A stretch of 23,214 nucleotides of DNA. Source: an uncultured Lachnospiraceae bacterium (GTDB taxonomy: Bacteria > Bacillota > Clostridia > Lachnospirales > Lachnospiraceae). The first letter of the stretch is position 1. Each line of letters opens with the position of its first letter. The DNA lies in NCBI GenBank assembly GCA_910583615.1, contig CAJTXP010000058.1, positions 1-23,214 on the forward strand. The letters are read 5' to 3'. The notes under the pieces are model-generated. The model ran no database searches and was not told where the DNA came from. It worked only from the letters and a program-made list of their open reading frames with translations. Positions 7,158 through 14,155 of the stretch are shown here, piece by piece. The position numbers and the translations under genes are program-made.

Positions 7158-8102
7158 TCACGCATCCTCCTGCCCCAGACGAATCCGCGGATCCAGATAA
7201 TGATAGATCATATCCGTAAAAAGGTTCACACACACATAGATAATCGCCATCCAGATTACATATACCTGAATCACCGGATAATCCCGCATGGTGATGGCGT
7301 CCACCGCCATCTTGCCCACGCCGTCCCACATGAAGATGGACTCCACGATGGCCGTGCCGCCCAGCAGGGAACCGATGGAGAGCGCCAGCAGCGTCACGAT
7401 CGTCAGCATGGACGCCCGCAGGACGCTGAAGTACAGAATCCGTTTTTCACCGACTCCTCTCGCTCTGGCGCCCTGCACATAATCTTTGTTCAGCTCCTCC
7501 AGTACCGTCGCCCGCACCTGCCTGGTGTACCTGGACGCCATGGACAGCGCCAGCGTCAGCGTCGGCAGGATCACGCTCTTCCAGCCCGCATGATTCCCCA
7601 TAACCGGAAGCAGGTTCAGCTTCAGCGAGAAGAAATAGATCAGCAGCAGCGACACAAAAAAATTCGGCAGTGAATTGCCGATAAAGCTCAAAAAGCGAAT
7701 GATATAATCCGTGAGCCTGTTCTGCTTCACGGCGGAAAGAATACCAAGAGGAATCGATAAAAGCACCGTCAGAAGAATCGACGTAATCGTCAGACAGATC
7801 GTCGCCGGCAGCTTCGACACGAACATGGCCGACACCGGCTGCCCGGACACGAAAGACTCTCCCATATCACCGCGGACGATCTTCCCAAGCCAGATCACAT
7901 ACTGCTCTAAGATCGGCCTGTCCAGTCCCAGTTCCGCCCGAAGTACATCCTTCTCTTCTTCCGACAGGGCGCCGCCGGTATTGTTCTCCATCACGTCAAT
8001 GACGTCCGCAGTTCCCATATTCATCAAGAGGAAGGAAAGCAGCGTAATTCCCAGAAGAATGGGGAGCAGCTGGAGAAGCCGTCTTATAATATATTTTTTC
8101 AT
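7158..8102 (-). CDS. ABC importer permease, first (NikB/DppB type)
   Basis: This 314-residue membrane protein starts with the family motif KKYIIRRLLQLLPILLGITL, then a periplasmic-side segment with LGLDRPILEQYVIWLGKIVR and GDMGESFVSGQPV. The BPD-transport region follows, with the EAA-like loop YVQGARARGVGEKRILYF, and the C-terminus ends DPRIRLGQ. Six helices are visible, and the length is the same as NikB. It is the first gene of the operon, with AAGGAG ten bases before the ATG. A leader of about 150 bases with a hairpin and a T-run lies upstream, then the palindrome shared with the divergent ferredoxin gene. Confidence 0.92.
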   Translation of the reverse strand: MKKYIIRRLLQLLPILLGITLLSFLLMNMGTADVIDVMENNTGGALSEEEKDVLRAELGLDRPILEQYVIWLGKIVRGDMGESFVSGQPVSAMFVSKLPATICLTITSILLTVLLSIPLGILSAVKQNRLTDYIIRFLSFIGNSLPNFFVSLLLIYFFSLKLNLLPVMGNHAGWKSVILPTLTLALSMASRYTRQVRATVLEELNKDYVQGARARGVGEKRILYFSVLRASMLTIVTLLALSIGSLLGGTAIVESIFMWDGVGKMAVDAITMRDYPVIQVYVIWMAIIYVCVNLFTDMIYHYLDPRIRLGQEDA

Positions 8103-8145
8103 TCGCCTTCTCCTTTACAGCATTATATTCCGCAGTTTATTTTAC

Positions 8146-8186
8146 AAAAAAACAGTATGGCACACAACCCCGCAGGGGGGATGTAT
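8146..8186 (-). terminator. Possible attenuator-like hairpin in the importer leader
   Basis: Read on the minus strand, CCCC-TGC-GGGG (about 8178-8168), extended by weaker ACAT/GTGT pairing, is followed about ten bases later by seven T residues (complement of 8146-8152). This lies between the importer's likely promoter and its first gene, where a conditional terminator would act. The stem is short and the T-run is offset, so the assignment is weak. Confidence 0.3.
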
Positions 8187-8250
8187 GCACATTCCGTTTC
8201 CTTATGAATTCATTCGTTTTTGTTATATCAATAATATTTTGTAAAGAATA

Positions 8251-8279
8251 TTGAATTTGTATGAGATACCCTTTATACT
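8251..8279 (+). promoter_or_regulatory. Sigma-A-type promoter of the ferredoxin gene
   Basis: TTGAAT (8251-8256) and TATACT (8274-8279) are 17 bases apart, with an expected start near 8286 and the ferredoxin ATG at 8322. The operator repeat overlaps the -35 region and spacer and ends just past the start point. Confidence 0.65.
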
Positions 8280-8303
8280 TTAAGATGTTACTCATACAAA
8301 TTC
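8253..8303. promoter_or_regulatory. 51-bp palindromic operator between importer operon and ferredoxin (NikR-like half-sites)
   Basis: GAATTTGTATGAG (8253-8265) and CTCATACAAATTC (8291-8303) are perfect 13-bp inverted copies around 25 bases that include the -10 box of the ferredoxin promoter. The arms contain GTATGA and TCATAC, the half-sites of the E. coli NikR operator. Here they are 27 bases apart instead of 16, about one helical turn more. A third half-site, TCATAC, follows at 8302-8307. Placement over a promoter strongly suggests repression; which regulator binds is inference. Confidence 0.7.
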
Positions 8304-8321
8304 ATACAAAGGAGAACTCAG

Positions 8322-8708
8322 ATGAAAAAACTATCCGTAAAAAAAGGCAGCGAGTGTATGGCATGTCTGGCATGTGTTCAGGCCTGTTCCATGGCATTTT
8401 ACAAGGTGATGGATCCTGCAAAGTCCTGTATCCAGATCGTGGAAAAGAACGGAGCGCCAAAGCCGTCCGTCTGCGCACAGTGCGGAAAATGCGCGAAGAC
8501 CTGTGAAGCGGGCGCGATCAAGCAGAATGCAAAGGGCGTCTACACCATCGACAAAAAAGTCTGCACCGGATGCGGAAAATGCGTGGAAGTCTGTCCGTTC
8601 CATGTCATGGTCAAAGCAGAAGAATCACCGGTTACGAGCAAGTGTATTGCCTGCGGTATCTGTGCAAAAGCCTGTCCGATGGAGATCCTCGAAATCGTGG
8701 AGAAATAG
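8322..8708 (+). CDS. Four-cluster [4Fe-4S] ferredoxin-like electron carrier
   Basis: This 128-residue soluble protein has four CX2CX2CX3C motifs: CMACLACVQAC (from residue 13), CAQCGKCAKTC, CTGCGKCVEVCP and CIACGICAKACP. Each could hold part of a [4Fe-4S] cluster, giving up to four clusters. The arrangement resembles polyferredoxin electron-transfer subunits of the CooF/HycB/AOR-associated type, which pass electrons to or from redox enzymes. AAGGAG lies seven bases before the ATG. The gene is alone on this strand, divergent from a Ni/peptide-type importer under a shared palindromic operator, so its level is probably tuned with the importer. No partner oxidoreductase is encoded nearby, so its redox partner is unknown. 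A hairpin at 8744-8777 follows. Confidence 0.85.
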   Translation: MKKLSVKKGSECMACLACVQACSMAFYKVMDPAKSCIQIVEKNGAPKPSVCAQCGKCAKTCEAGAIKQNAKGVYTIDKKVCTGCGKCVEVCPFHVMVKAEESPVTSKCIACGICAKACPMEILEIVEK

Positions 8709-8743
8709 CATCAGCCAGAGGAAGAGATTTCTCTGTACATCAA

Positions 8744-8777
8744 TTATGGCCACCGGTTAAACTGCCGGCGGCCATAA
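8744..8777. terminator. Hairpin between convergent ferredoxin and methyltransferase genes
   Basis: TTATGGCC-A-CCGG (8744-8756) pairs with CCGG-C-GGCCATAA (8765-8777) around an eight-base loop, with one mismatch. It sits between the two stops, as a bidirectional transcript end would. Neither side has a clear run of T, so termination may be weak. Confidence 0.5.
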
Positions 8778-8848
8778 CTGCCGGTCGACCTGTTACTGTT
8801 CTTCATGCTTCATGAGCTTCGGCGCATGATCTCCTGCCGTCTTCCCTG

Positions 8849-9634
8849 TTATGGATGCGCATATTTCTCCGCACAGATCATAAAAAGCGGCGTCGCCGCC
8901 TCATGAACCTTCTCTTCTTCATCCCATACCAGATCTCCTGTATCAGACAGGATTTTTATCACACCCATCCCTGTCTCTTTCAGGACTCTGCCGTCCCATT
9001 CCGGCCGATGTTCCTTCGACAGCGGCAGCGTCCGGGCGATTTCTTCCAGATACTGCGCCTTCTGGCTGCCGATCTTGTCATGAACGGCGTGAGGATAGAG
9101 CCTGTGATAATTCTCATGGGCCGCGTCATGACGCATTTTCTGTTCTTCGTCAAAGAGATACAGATACCAGTTGGCGTCAAAATAGACCATACGGCCTCCG
9201 GGTGTCAGAACCCGCTTCCATTCCCGGAGCGCCTCCTCTGGCTTTTCCAGATTCCAAAGTACGTTTCTGGATACCACCAGATCAAAGCTTTCGTCTGCAA
9301 AGGGCAGATGTTCCCCGTCATATAAGACAAATTCCGCCTTCGCTCCGTACGCTTCGGCATTTTCCCGGGCATGTGCAAGCATTTCTTCGGTCACATCCAC
9401 TGCGCAGACCTGATGGCCCGCCAGCGCCAGATTGATGGCAAAAAAGCCCGGACCGGTCCCCACATCCAGAACCTTCACAGACTCCTTTGCCGGCGCATGC
9501 TGCAGAATCAGATTTCTCCACGCATCCCTTTTCCAGTTATTCAATTCCTCTATATTCTGTCTGGAATAGCTCTCGGAACGGACCCCCCAGTACGATTTCA
9601 GTCCCTCCAGAACGCCATCCGGCCTGTTTTCCAT
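8849..9634 (-). CDS. Class I SAM-dependent methyltransferase
   Basis: This 261-residue cytoplasmic enzyme has a Rossmann-fold SAM site: motif I VLDVGTGPGFF (residues 55-65), the acidic Asp80 after strand two (VCAVD), YDGEHLPF for the adenine region, and FDLVVSRNVLWNL as motif IV/post-motif. The N-terminal segment SYWGVRSESYSRQN is shared with methyltransferases that I recall beside Ni/peptide-type ABC importers in clostridia and methanogens. The methyl acceptor is unknown; a small molecule is plausible because of the UbiE/Methyltransf_11-like fold. AGGAGG precedes the ATG. It converges on the ferredoxin gene, and a strong hairpin lies in its 5' region. Confidence 0.85.
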   Translation of the reverse strand: MENRPDGVLEGLKSYWGVRSESYSRQNIEELNNWKRDAWRNLILQHAPAKESVKVLDVGTGPGFFAINLALAGHQVCAVDVTEEMLAHARENAEAYGAKAEFVLYDGEHLPFADESFDLVVSRNVLWNLEKPEEALREWKRVLTPGGRMVYFDANWYLYLFDEEQKMRHDAAHENYHRLYPHAVHDKIGSQKAQYLEEIARTLPLSKEHRPEWDGRVLKETGMGVIKILSDTGDLVWDEEEKVHEAATPLFMICAEKYAHP

Positions 9635-9660
9635 ATCTCTTTTCCTCCTGTTTTCTCTCC

Positions 9661-9702
9661 TTTGACACAGAAAAACTGCCTGCTGCAGTTTTCTGTGTCA
9701 AA
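9661..9702. repeat. 18-bp inverted repeat upstream of the methyltransferase
   Basis: TTTGACACAGAAAAACTGC (9661-9679) and GCAGTTTTCTGTGTCAAA (9685-9702) pair over 18 positions with one extra A in the left arm and a five-base loop. It lies 27 bases before the methyltransferase ATG and contains TTGACA on both strands, so it may be an operator or a leader RNA hairpin. No matching -10 box at 17 bases was found. Confidence 0.55.
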
Positions 9703-9844
9703 GATATCATATTTGCACCAGGTCCACAAGCCGGGTGGGGGGATATTCCTGCTCTGATTCCTCCGGCGTGAAAATCCGTAAAAGCAGGATCATCCGGATG
9801 AAAGGTTATTGTTCTGCCATTCAAAAGTCCAACAGACATCCATT

Positions 9845-11026
9845 TTAGCCAATCAGTACCCGCTTACCCTCAAAGGCAAAGCCCAGGTGGCGGATACGTC
9901 CCTCCGGAGTCCCCCTGGCGATCAGCTCACTGTCATAGTTCTTATCCCGAATCTGCTTTAAAGCCTCCTGCACCGTATCCTCCAGGGTATCTTCATCCTC
10001 CGGATCACGCACCTTAAACTCCAGCACAAAGGCCGGATCCTCCTTTTTACAGGGCTCCAGCATCACATCATAGCGCCCGAACCCGCTTTCCCGGTTGGAT
10101 GTGATGCGATATCTTCCTGCCAGCTCCACCATCAGGCCCAGGACAAAGCCATGATAAAAACGCTCCGGTTCAATTTCCTCCGATGGTTTTCTGCCAGTGT
10201 CAAAAAAGCTGAATGTGGCAAAGGCCACCTTATTCATAAAACGGTTCATGGCCTTCACATCAACCAGAAGCAGCGCCTTGATAAAATCGTTATAAGGCAC
10301 ATCCTCCCCGCTGAACCACCCCCGGATCATGTCTTCGAACATCATCTCCACTTCCCAGTTCGTCAGCTTCAGACGGTAAGTAAATCTCCTGGTCGTCCTG
10401 GAAAAGCATCTCTCAACTACCTTCAGATACCCGCCGGCTGCCAAAGGTGAATCCATCGTACCATTGCTTCACATCCGTCTTGCGCTCCGACATTCCCATC
10501 TGGTCCAGCGCCTGGAACACCTCTTCCCTCCGTAAAGCCAAAACAGGTACAGTACTTCTCCGATGTGGTGGTCACCACTGTAAGGTTATTCAAATCCGAA
10601 AAAATGGACTCCCTGCTTACACGGGTGATGCCCGTCATAATCGCCCGCTCCATGCCTGGATTTGTCTTAAAGGCTAAGTTGAACATCTGCCGGATAAAGC
10701 CAGCCAGCTCCTCCCAGTACCCGTACACATAGGCTTCCTGCCGCGGCGTGTCATATTCATCCAGAAAAATCAAGACCTTCTGGCCATAATAATGCTCCAG
10801 ACAATCCGACAGATATTTCAGCGCCAATACAGCCACATCGTCCGACATTTTAGACGAAACAGAATCGAAAAATTCCATTTCTTTATTCATCCATGCCCTT
10901 TCCGTTCCTTACATATCTATGCTCTCTGTACAATCCCTTTATAAAACCTGTTTTGTCCACAAAGAAACAATCATTTTTCCGTATAAATTCAAAGCTTTGC
11001 GCCCCGATAGAAATTGTCCTGCCCAT
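9845..11026 (-). pseudogene. Broken AAA-ATPase-like / PD-(D/E)XK nuclease-family gene
   Basis: The gene begins at ATG 11026 behind AGGAGG with MGRTISIGAQSFEFIRK and CFFVDKTGFIKGL, the N-terminus of the AAA-ATPase-like (PF09820) plus DUF1703/PD-(D/E)XK family, normally about 520-570 residues. A deletion then removes about 100 residues including Walker A. The frame shifts and resumes at 10890 with FFDSVSSKMSDDVAVL, VLIFLDEYDTP (Walker B) and MERAIMTGITRVSRESIF. Near 10530 an extra G in GAGGGAAGAG shifts the frame. After QWYDGFTFGS a second deletion of about 100 residues joins to AGGYLKV near 10440. The last 200 residues, with FYHGFVLGLMVELAGRY, the nuclease-like FVLEFKVRDPEDED and the end FEGKRVLIG, are intact. 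The product cannot bind ATP. Confidence 0.8.
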
Positions 11027-11077
11027 AGTCCTGCCTCCTGGTTTCGAAAATGGCTTCCGGGCATTGCCCTCTGCAAT

Positions 11078-11264
11078 CTATTCCCCCAGATAATACCCTT
11101 CCATCCCCGTCAGCACAGGTACCTTTTTCAATATCTGATAAATCTTTCTCTGTAAAGCCGGATTCTTTTAATGGCTCTTTCCATAATTGCGGTTCACGTT
11201 CTCTCAATATCTCCAAATACTTTTTTGCTGTTTCAATAAAAGCCACCTCTATTTTCTCCGCCAT
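11078..11264 (-). pseudogene. Small 61-residue protein gene with a +1 frameshift in an A5 run
   Basis: The ATG at 11264 overlaps the end of the Sel1 gene by 16 bases. The frame reads MAEKIEVAFIETAKKYLEIL, then KESGFTEKDLSDIEK. As given, the frame then runs on into the start of the next gene. If the A5 run at 11124-11128 (T5 on the plus strand) had one base less, it would continue VPVLTGMEGYYLGE and stop at TAG 11080-11078, giving a natural 61-residue protein. I take that as the original gene. The family is not recognised. The shift may be a mutation, a phase-variable tract or a sequencing error. Confidence 0.45.
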
Positions 11265-12484
11265 ACCCCAAACAGGCTTTTCTTATAATGCTTCAGCGCC
11301 TCGACTGCCGGCCCGTAATTTCCCGCCGCTTTCAGATACTCCACGCCCTTTTCAATGTTCTCCCGTACACCGATCCCTTCGGCATACATCATCCCCAGCC
11401 CATAGCTTTTATAGGGCGAATCCTGGCTTTTCTCCAGAAATGCTTTTCCCCGCGCCGGGTCCTGCCGGCAGCCGCGCCCCAGAAGATAGCAGATTCCCAG
11501 AAGATCATACTTGACATATTCCGGTTCCTCATCCCTCTCCAGCCACTGGACCGCCCGCGCATAGTCAGTTTCCGTCCCCCAGCCGTGGAAATACAAGCGC
11601 CCCAGCTGGCGGCAGGCATAGCTGTCGTTGCCATAGCCGGCGGTTTTTTCGTAGCACTCCAGGGCATAGGGCAGATTGCGCTCCACCGCCCTGCCGTTCC
11701 AATAAATATCCCCTATGATATGCCAGCTCCAGAGATGTCCTGCCTCTGCCGCTTTCAGCGCCCAGGGAAGAGCTTCTTTATCGTTATCCTCTGTATAGGC
11801 CAGATAATGGGCATAGGCATACATCCACTCCGGGTAGCCCCGCTTGGCCCCCTGGCGTATAATCGGAACTTCCTTTCCCGGCTCTGCCGGAATGTATTCT
11901 CCCCGTCCATACTGGTAGTAATGACCGTAATTCCGCCCCGCCAGGATCATGCCGCCGGAAAACGACTTTTCAAACCATGGAAGGCACTTTTCGATCTGCT
12001 CCCGCTTCCAGTGATTCCAGGCTTCCTTATTTGCAAACTCCCTTTCCTTACGATCTTCAATCTCTATGATGTCCAGAAAATAATAAGTGTTCCCAATCAT
12101 GTACTGACAGAAAGCGCAGCCGTTTTCGGCTTTTTCATAGATGACATTCCATGCTTCTTTTATGCTCTCAAAAGGCATGATTTCCCGCAGTTCCGGTGTC
12201 AGCATATCCATACGCAGCGCTCCCAGAACCGCAGCGGCGCTGCCCAGGGAGATCGCCTGATGGAGCATGGCGTAGGCCGCCGCCTCGTTTTCTTCAAAGG
12301 GATGGTATTCCCAGCTGTAACAGGAGCCGGAAAAGCAACGGGAGAGGATATAGCAGGCATCCCCATCGTCTTCCTTTGCCGCAAGCAATAATGCGTCCGC
12401 CGCCGCTGTTGCCTTGTCGTTATCACAGCAATAATAGAGATCCTCAATGGCTTTATCCACCACATCGCTAAAATACTTACCCAT
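11249..12484 (-). CDS. Sel1-repeat (TPR-like) protein
   Basis: The product has 411 residues, no signal peptide and no membrane helix. The C-terminal half (about residues 230-400) contains four or so Sel1-like repeats, for example LGRLYFHGWGTETDYARAVQ, LLGICYLLGRGCRQDPARG and LGMMYAEGIGVRENIEKGV. Such repeats form an alpha-solenoid that binds other proteins. The N-terminal half is helical with repeat-like ACYILSRCF and AAAYAMLHQAISLGSAAAV. In related genomes such genes often lie with immunity or secretion genes, but no effector is present here. Its ATG overlaps the TAA of the upstream gene by eight bases, and its own end overlaps the next ATG by 16 bases, so it is embedded in a co-translated operon. 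The exact role is unknown. Confidence 0.8.
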   Translation of the reverse strand: MGKYFSDVVDKAIEDLYYCCDNDKATAAADALLLAAKEDDGDACYILSRCFSGSCYSWEYHPFEENEAAAYAMLHQAISLGSAAAVLGALRMDMLTPELREIMPFESIKEAWNVIYEKAENGCAFCQYMIGNTYYFLDIIEIEDRKEREFANKEAWNHWKREQIEKCLPWFEKSFSGGMILAGRNYGHYYQYGRGEYIPAEPGKEVPIIRQGAKRGYPEWMYAYAHYLAYTEDNDKEALPWALKAAEAGHLWSWHIIGDIYWNGRAVERNLPYALECYEKTAGYGNDSYACRQLGRLYFHGWGTETDYARAVQWLERDEEPEYVKYDLLGICYLLGRGCRQDPARGKAFLEKSQDSPYKSYGLGMMYAEGIGVRENIEKGVEYLKAAGNYGPAVEALKHYKKSLFGVWRRK

Positions 12485-13661
12485 GTTTCTTTTTTCCCTT
12501 TCTGTTTGCTTTTTCTATCTGGTCAGTAATATCAGCCCAGCCGCTCATTTCTTCAAAAACACCGGAATTCAAATAGTTGACCAGCCAGAATTTCACCTGC
12601 GTCACGGTTCCTTCTTTCGCCAGAAACCTGGCGGCCCCTTTTCCTGTGTTATTTGTACACCAGATCACCATCAGGTCATTCTGAACGCCGGGGAAGAAAT
12701 CAAGCGCCTGTGTTCCCCATTCCAGGAATACCTTTGTGTATGTTCCCTCATGGATGCCGTCAATGGCCAGTTCCACATCCCTGGCAGAGAAAAAGGTGTG
12801 TTCATCATGCCAGCTCTCTCCAAAAATCACCAGAAGCTGGTGCCAGTTCCGCATTTGGCCTTTCTGTTCTCTTTGAAGCTGCTGCCAGAACAATTCTATA
12901 TGTTTCTCAATCTGCCGGGTATCCGCTTCGCTTTTCCCCAACCCAGCTTCTTCTGTATTCATCAAAGAGTCTGGTTTGTCAAAATCAGCAACCGATTCTG
13001 CTGCCTCATCTGTATCTTCCGGGCTGTCCTTAGCTTCACCTGAACAAGTGCTGCTTTCTTCCCATTCGGTTTCCTCTTCATCATCATATCCATTCTCTGT
13101 TTTTTTCCACCCCGAAAGATCAGCGCTGCCCGCCAGGAGTTTTTCAAACCAGTCCTTCGCCTCGTCAAGCTCTGCGCTTTTATGGTATGATTCATATCCG
13201 CCTTTCGATTCATCCAAAAATACTGTTAATCCAAAGAGTTCGTGATATATGCAGAAAATCTGGCTTATGTTCCCTGTCTCCGGCACCGCAAAAGGCGGCA
13301 GAATCTGGAGTCTGAAAACGCCCCCTTTATCACTTTCCATCAGGCTTTCCATCTGTCTTTGTAAAACCTCCACCGTTACATTGGAAGTCCTGTTTCCGGC
13401 TGTATCTGTAAGGATAAACTGGCTGGCCGGTGCCTGCTTTTGTCTTTTATCCGGCCTCACCAGATCACGCACCCCGTCCCATATCCCCAGCAAGCCAAAG
13501 CCTGCCATGCCAAGCCCGATCAGAAGCCGGACAATACCAATCCCTTCCTTTATTTCAGCAAGTCCGATCACTATCAGCCCAAAACCCAGAAATGCAGCAT
13601 AGCCTCCCAATATAAGAGGTATCAGCCGCAGCCGTTTTCCTGTTCTGTTATTTTTCCTCAT
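12477..13661 (-). CDS. Unknown membrane protein with two N-terminal helices and an acidic linker
   Basis: The 394-residue product starts MRKNNRTGKRLR, followed by two membrane helices (about residues 12-34 and 42-61) and a large soluble part. A strongly acidic stretch (GYDDEEETEWEE and on) separates an inner domain with FRLQILPPFAVPETGNISQI from a C-terminal domain with FWQQLQREQKGQMRNWHQLL and DFFPGVQNDLMVIWCTNN, which ends in a Lys-rich tail. I recognise no family. The ATG at 13661 is chosen because GGGGAG is six bases away; an adjacent ATG at 13664 is also possible. It overlaps the Sel1 gene downstream by eight bases and begins 23 bases after the frameshifted gene upstream. The topology suggests a membrane-tethered cytoplasmic domain. 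Confidence 0.7.
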   Translation of the reverse strand: MRKNNRTGKRLRLIPLILGGYAAFLGFGLIVIGLAEIKEGIGIVRLLIGLGMAGFGLLGIWDGVRDLVRPDKRQKQAPASQFILTDTAGNRTSNVTVEVLQRQMESLMESDKGGVFRLQILPPFAVPETGNISQIFCIYHELFGLTVFLDESKGGYESYHKSAELDEAKDWFEKLLAGSADLSGWKKTENGYDDEEETEWEESSTCSGEAKDSPEDTDEAAESVADFDKPDSLMNTEEAGLGKSEADTRQIEKHIELFWQQLQREQKGQMRNWHQLLVIFGESWHDEHTFFSARDVELAIDGIHEGTYTKVFLEWGTQALDFFPGVQNDLMVIWCTNNTGKGAARFLAKEGTVTQVKFWLVNYLNSGVFEEMSGWADITDQIEKANRKGKKKHG

Positions 13662-13686
13662 CATCAGCTCCCCTGCCAGCTTGTCC

Positions 13687-14155
13687 CTAAAATCCCACAT
13701 GAAAAGCCAGACCGGTCTGTTCCTGAACCTTTTCAATCAAGCCGCTCCCTGCGGCCGTCTTTGTCAGCAGCATAAAACAGACGATGTCCCATCCGAGGAT
13801 ATCGCTCCCGATCCACTGTCCGATCTCGGCCTCCCCATACGTCGCCTTGCAGCTGCTGCTCTTCCATTCCTCCGCAAGGATTTCAAAATGTTCCGAAAGC
13901 ACGGCGACGCTTACCACATGGCAGGGGACTGCCCGGCAGATTCTGCAGTAAAAAGACTGAGCATCTGATCTTAAGCTTTTTCCGGTACTTCTCACTTTCC
14001 CCTTTCCGCCATCTGCCCAGAAAACATTCCTGCCTGGGATGCTGCTCTCCCAGACAGGTGCTGACTGACAGCATCCGCCTGCCGATTCCGGACAGCCACT
14101 TTGGAGTATCCGTTATTTCGCACAGATAATATCCGATTATTTTGAACTGTTCCAT
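13687..14155 (-). pseudogene. Unknown ~155-residue protein gene with a +1 frameshift in an A5 run
   Basis: The ATG at 14155 lies behind GGAGGGAGG and overlaps the MATE gene end by 19 bases. The frame MEQFKIIGYYLCEITDTPKW runs to GESEKYRK and then enters a non-coding frame. If the A5 run at 13977-13981 (T5 on the plus strand) is shortened by one base, translation continues SLRSDAQSFYCRICRAVPC, then EIGQWIGSDILGWDIVCFML, and stops at 13687, giving 155 residues. I do not know the family; the middle is Cys-rich (YCRICRAVPC). It is the second gene of the operon. The shift is of the same kind as in the last gene of the operon. Confidence 0.6.

Noticed and set aside
8253..8303. Calling the palindrome a proven NikR operator
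   Set aside because: Half-sites match but the spacing is 27 instead of 16 bases and no nikR gene is in the window; it is kept only as NikR-like.
9537..9839. Minus-strand frame of 100 codons upstream of and overlapping the methyltransferase
   Set aside because: It overlaps the methyltransferase start out of frame and crosses its hairpin; no ribosome site supports it.
11288..12391. Plus-strand open frame of 367 codons opposite the Sel1 gene
   Set aside because: The opposite strand has a clear Sel1-repeat protein with overlapping neighbours; this frame has no family features.
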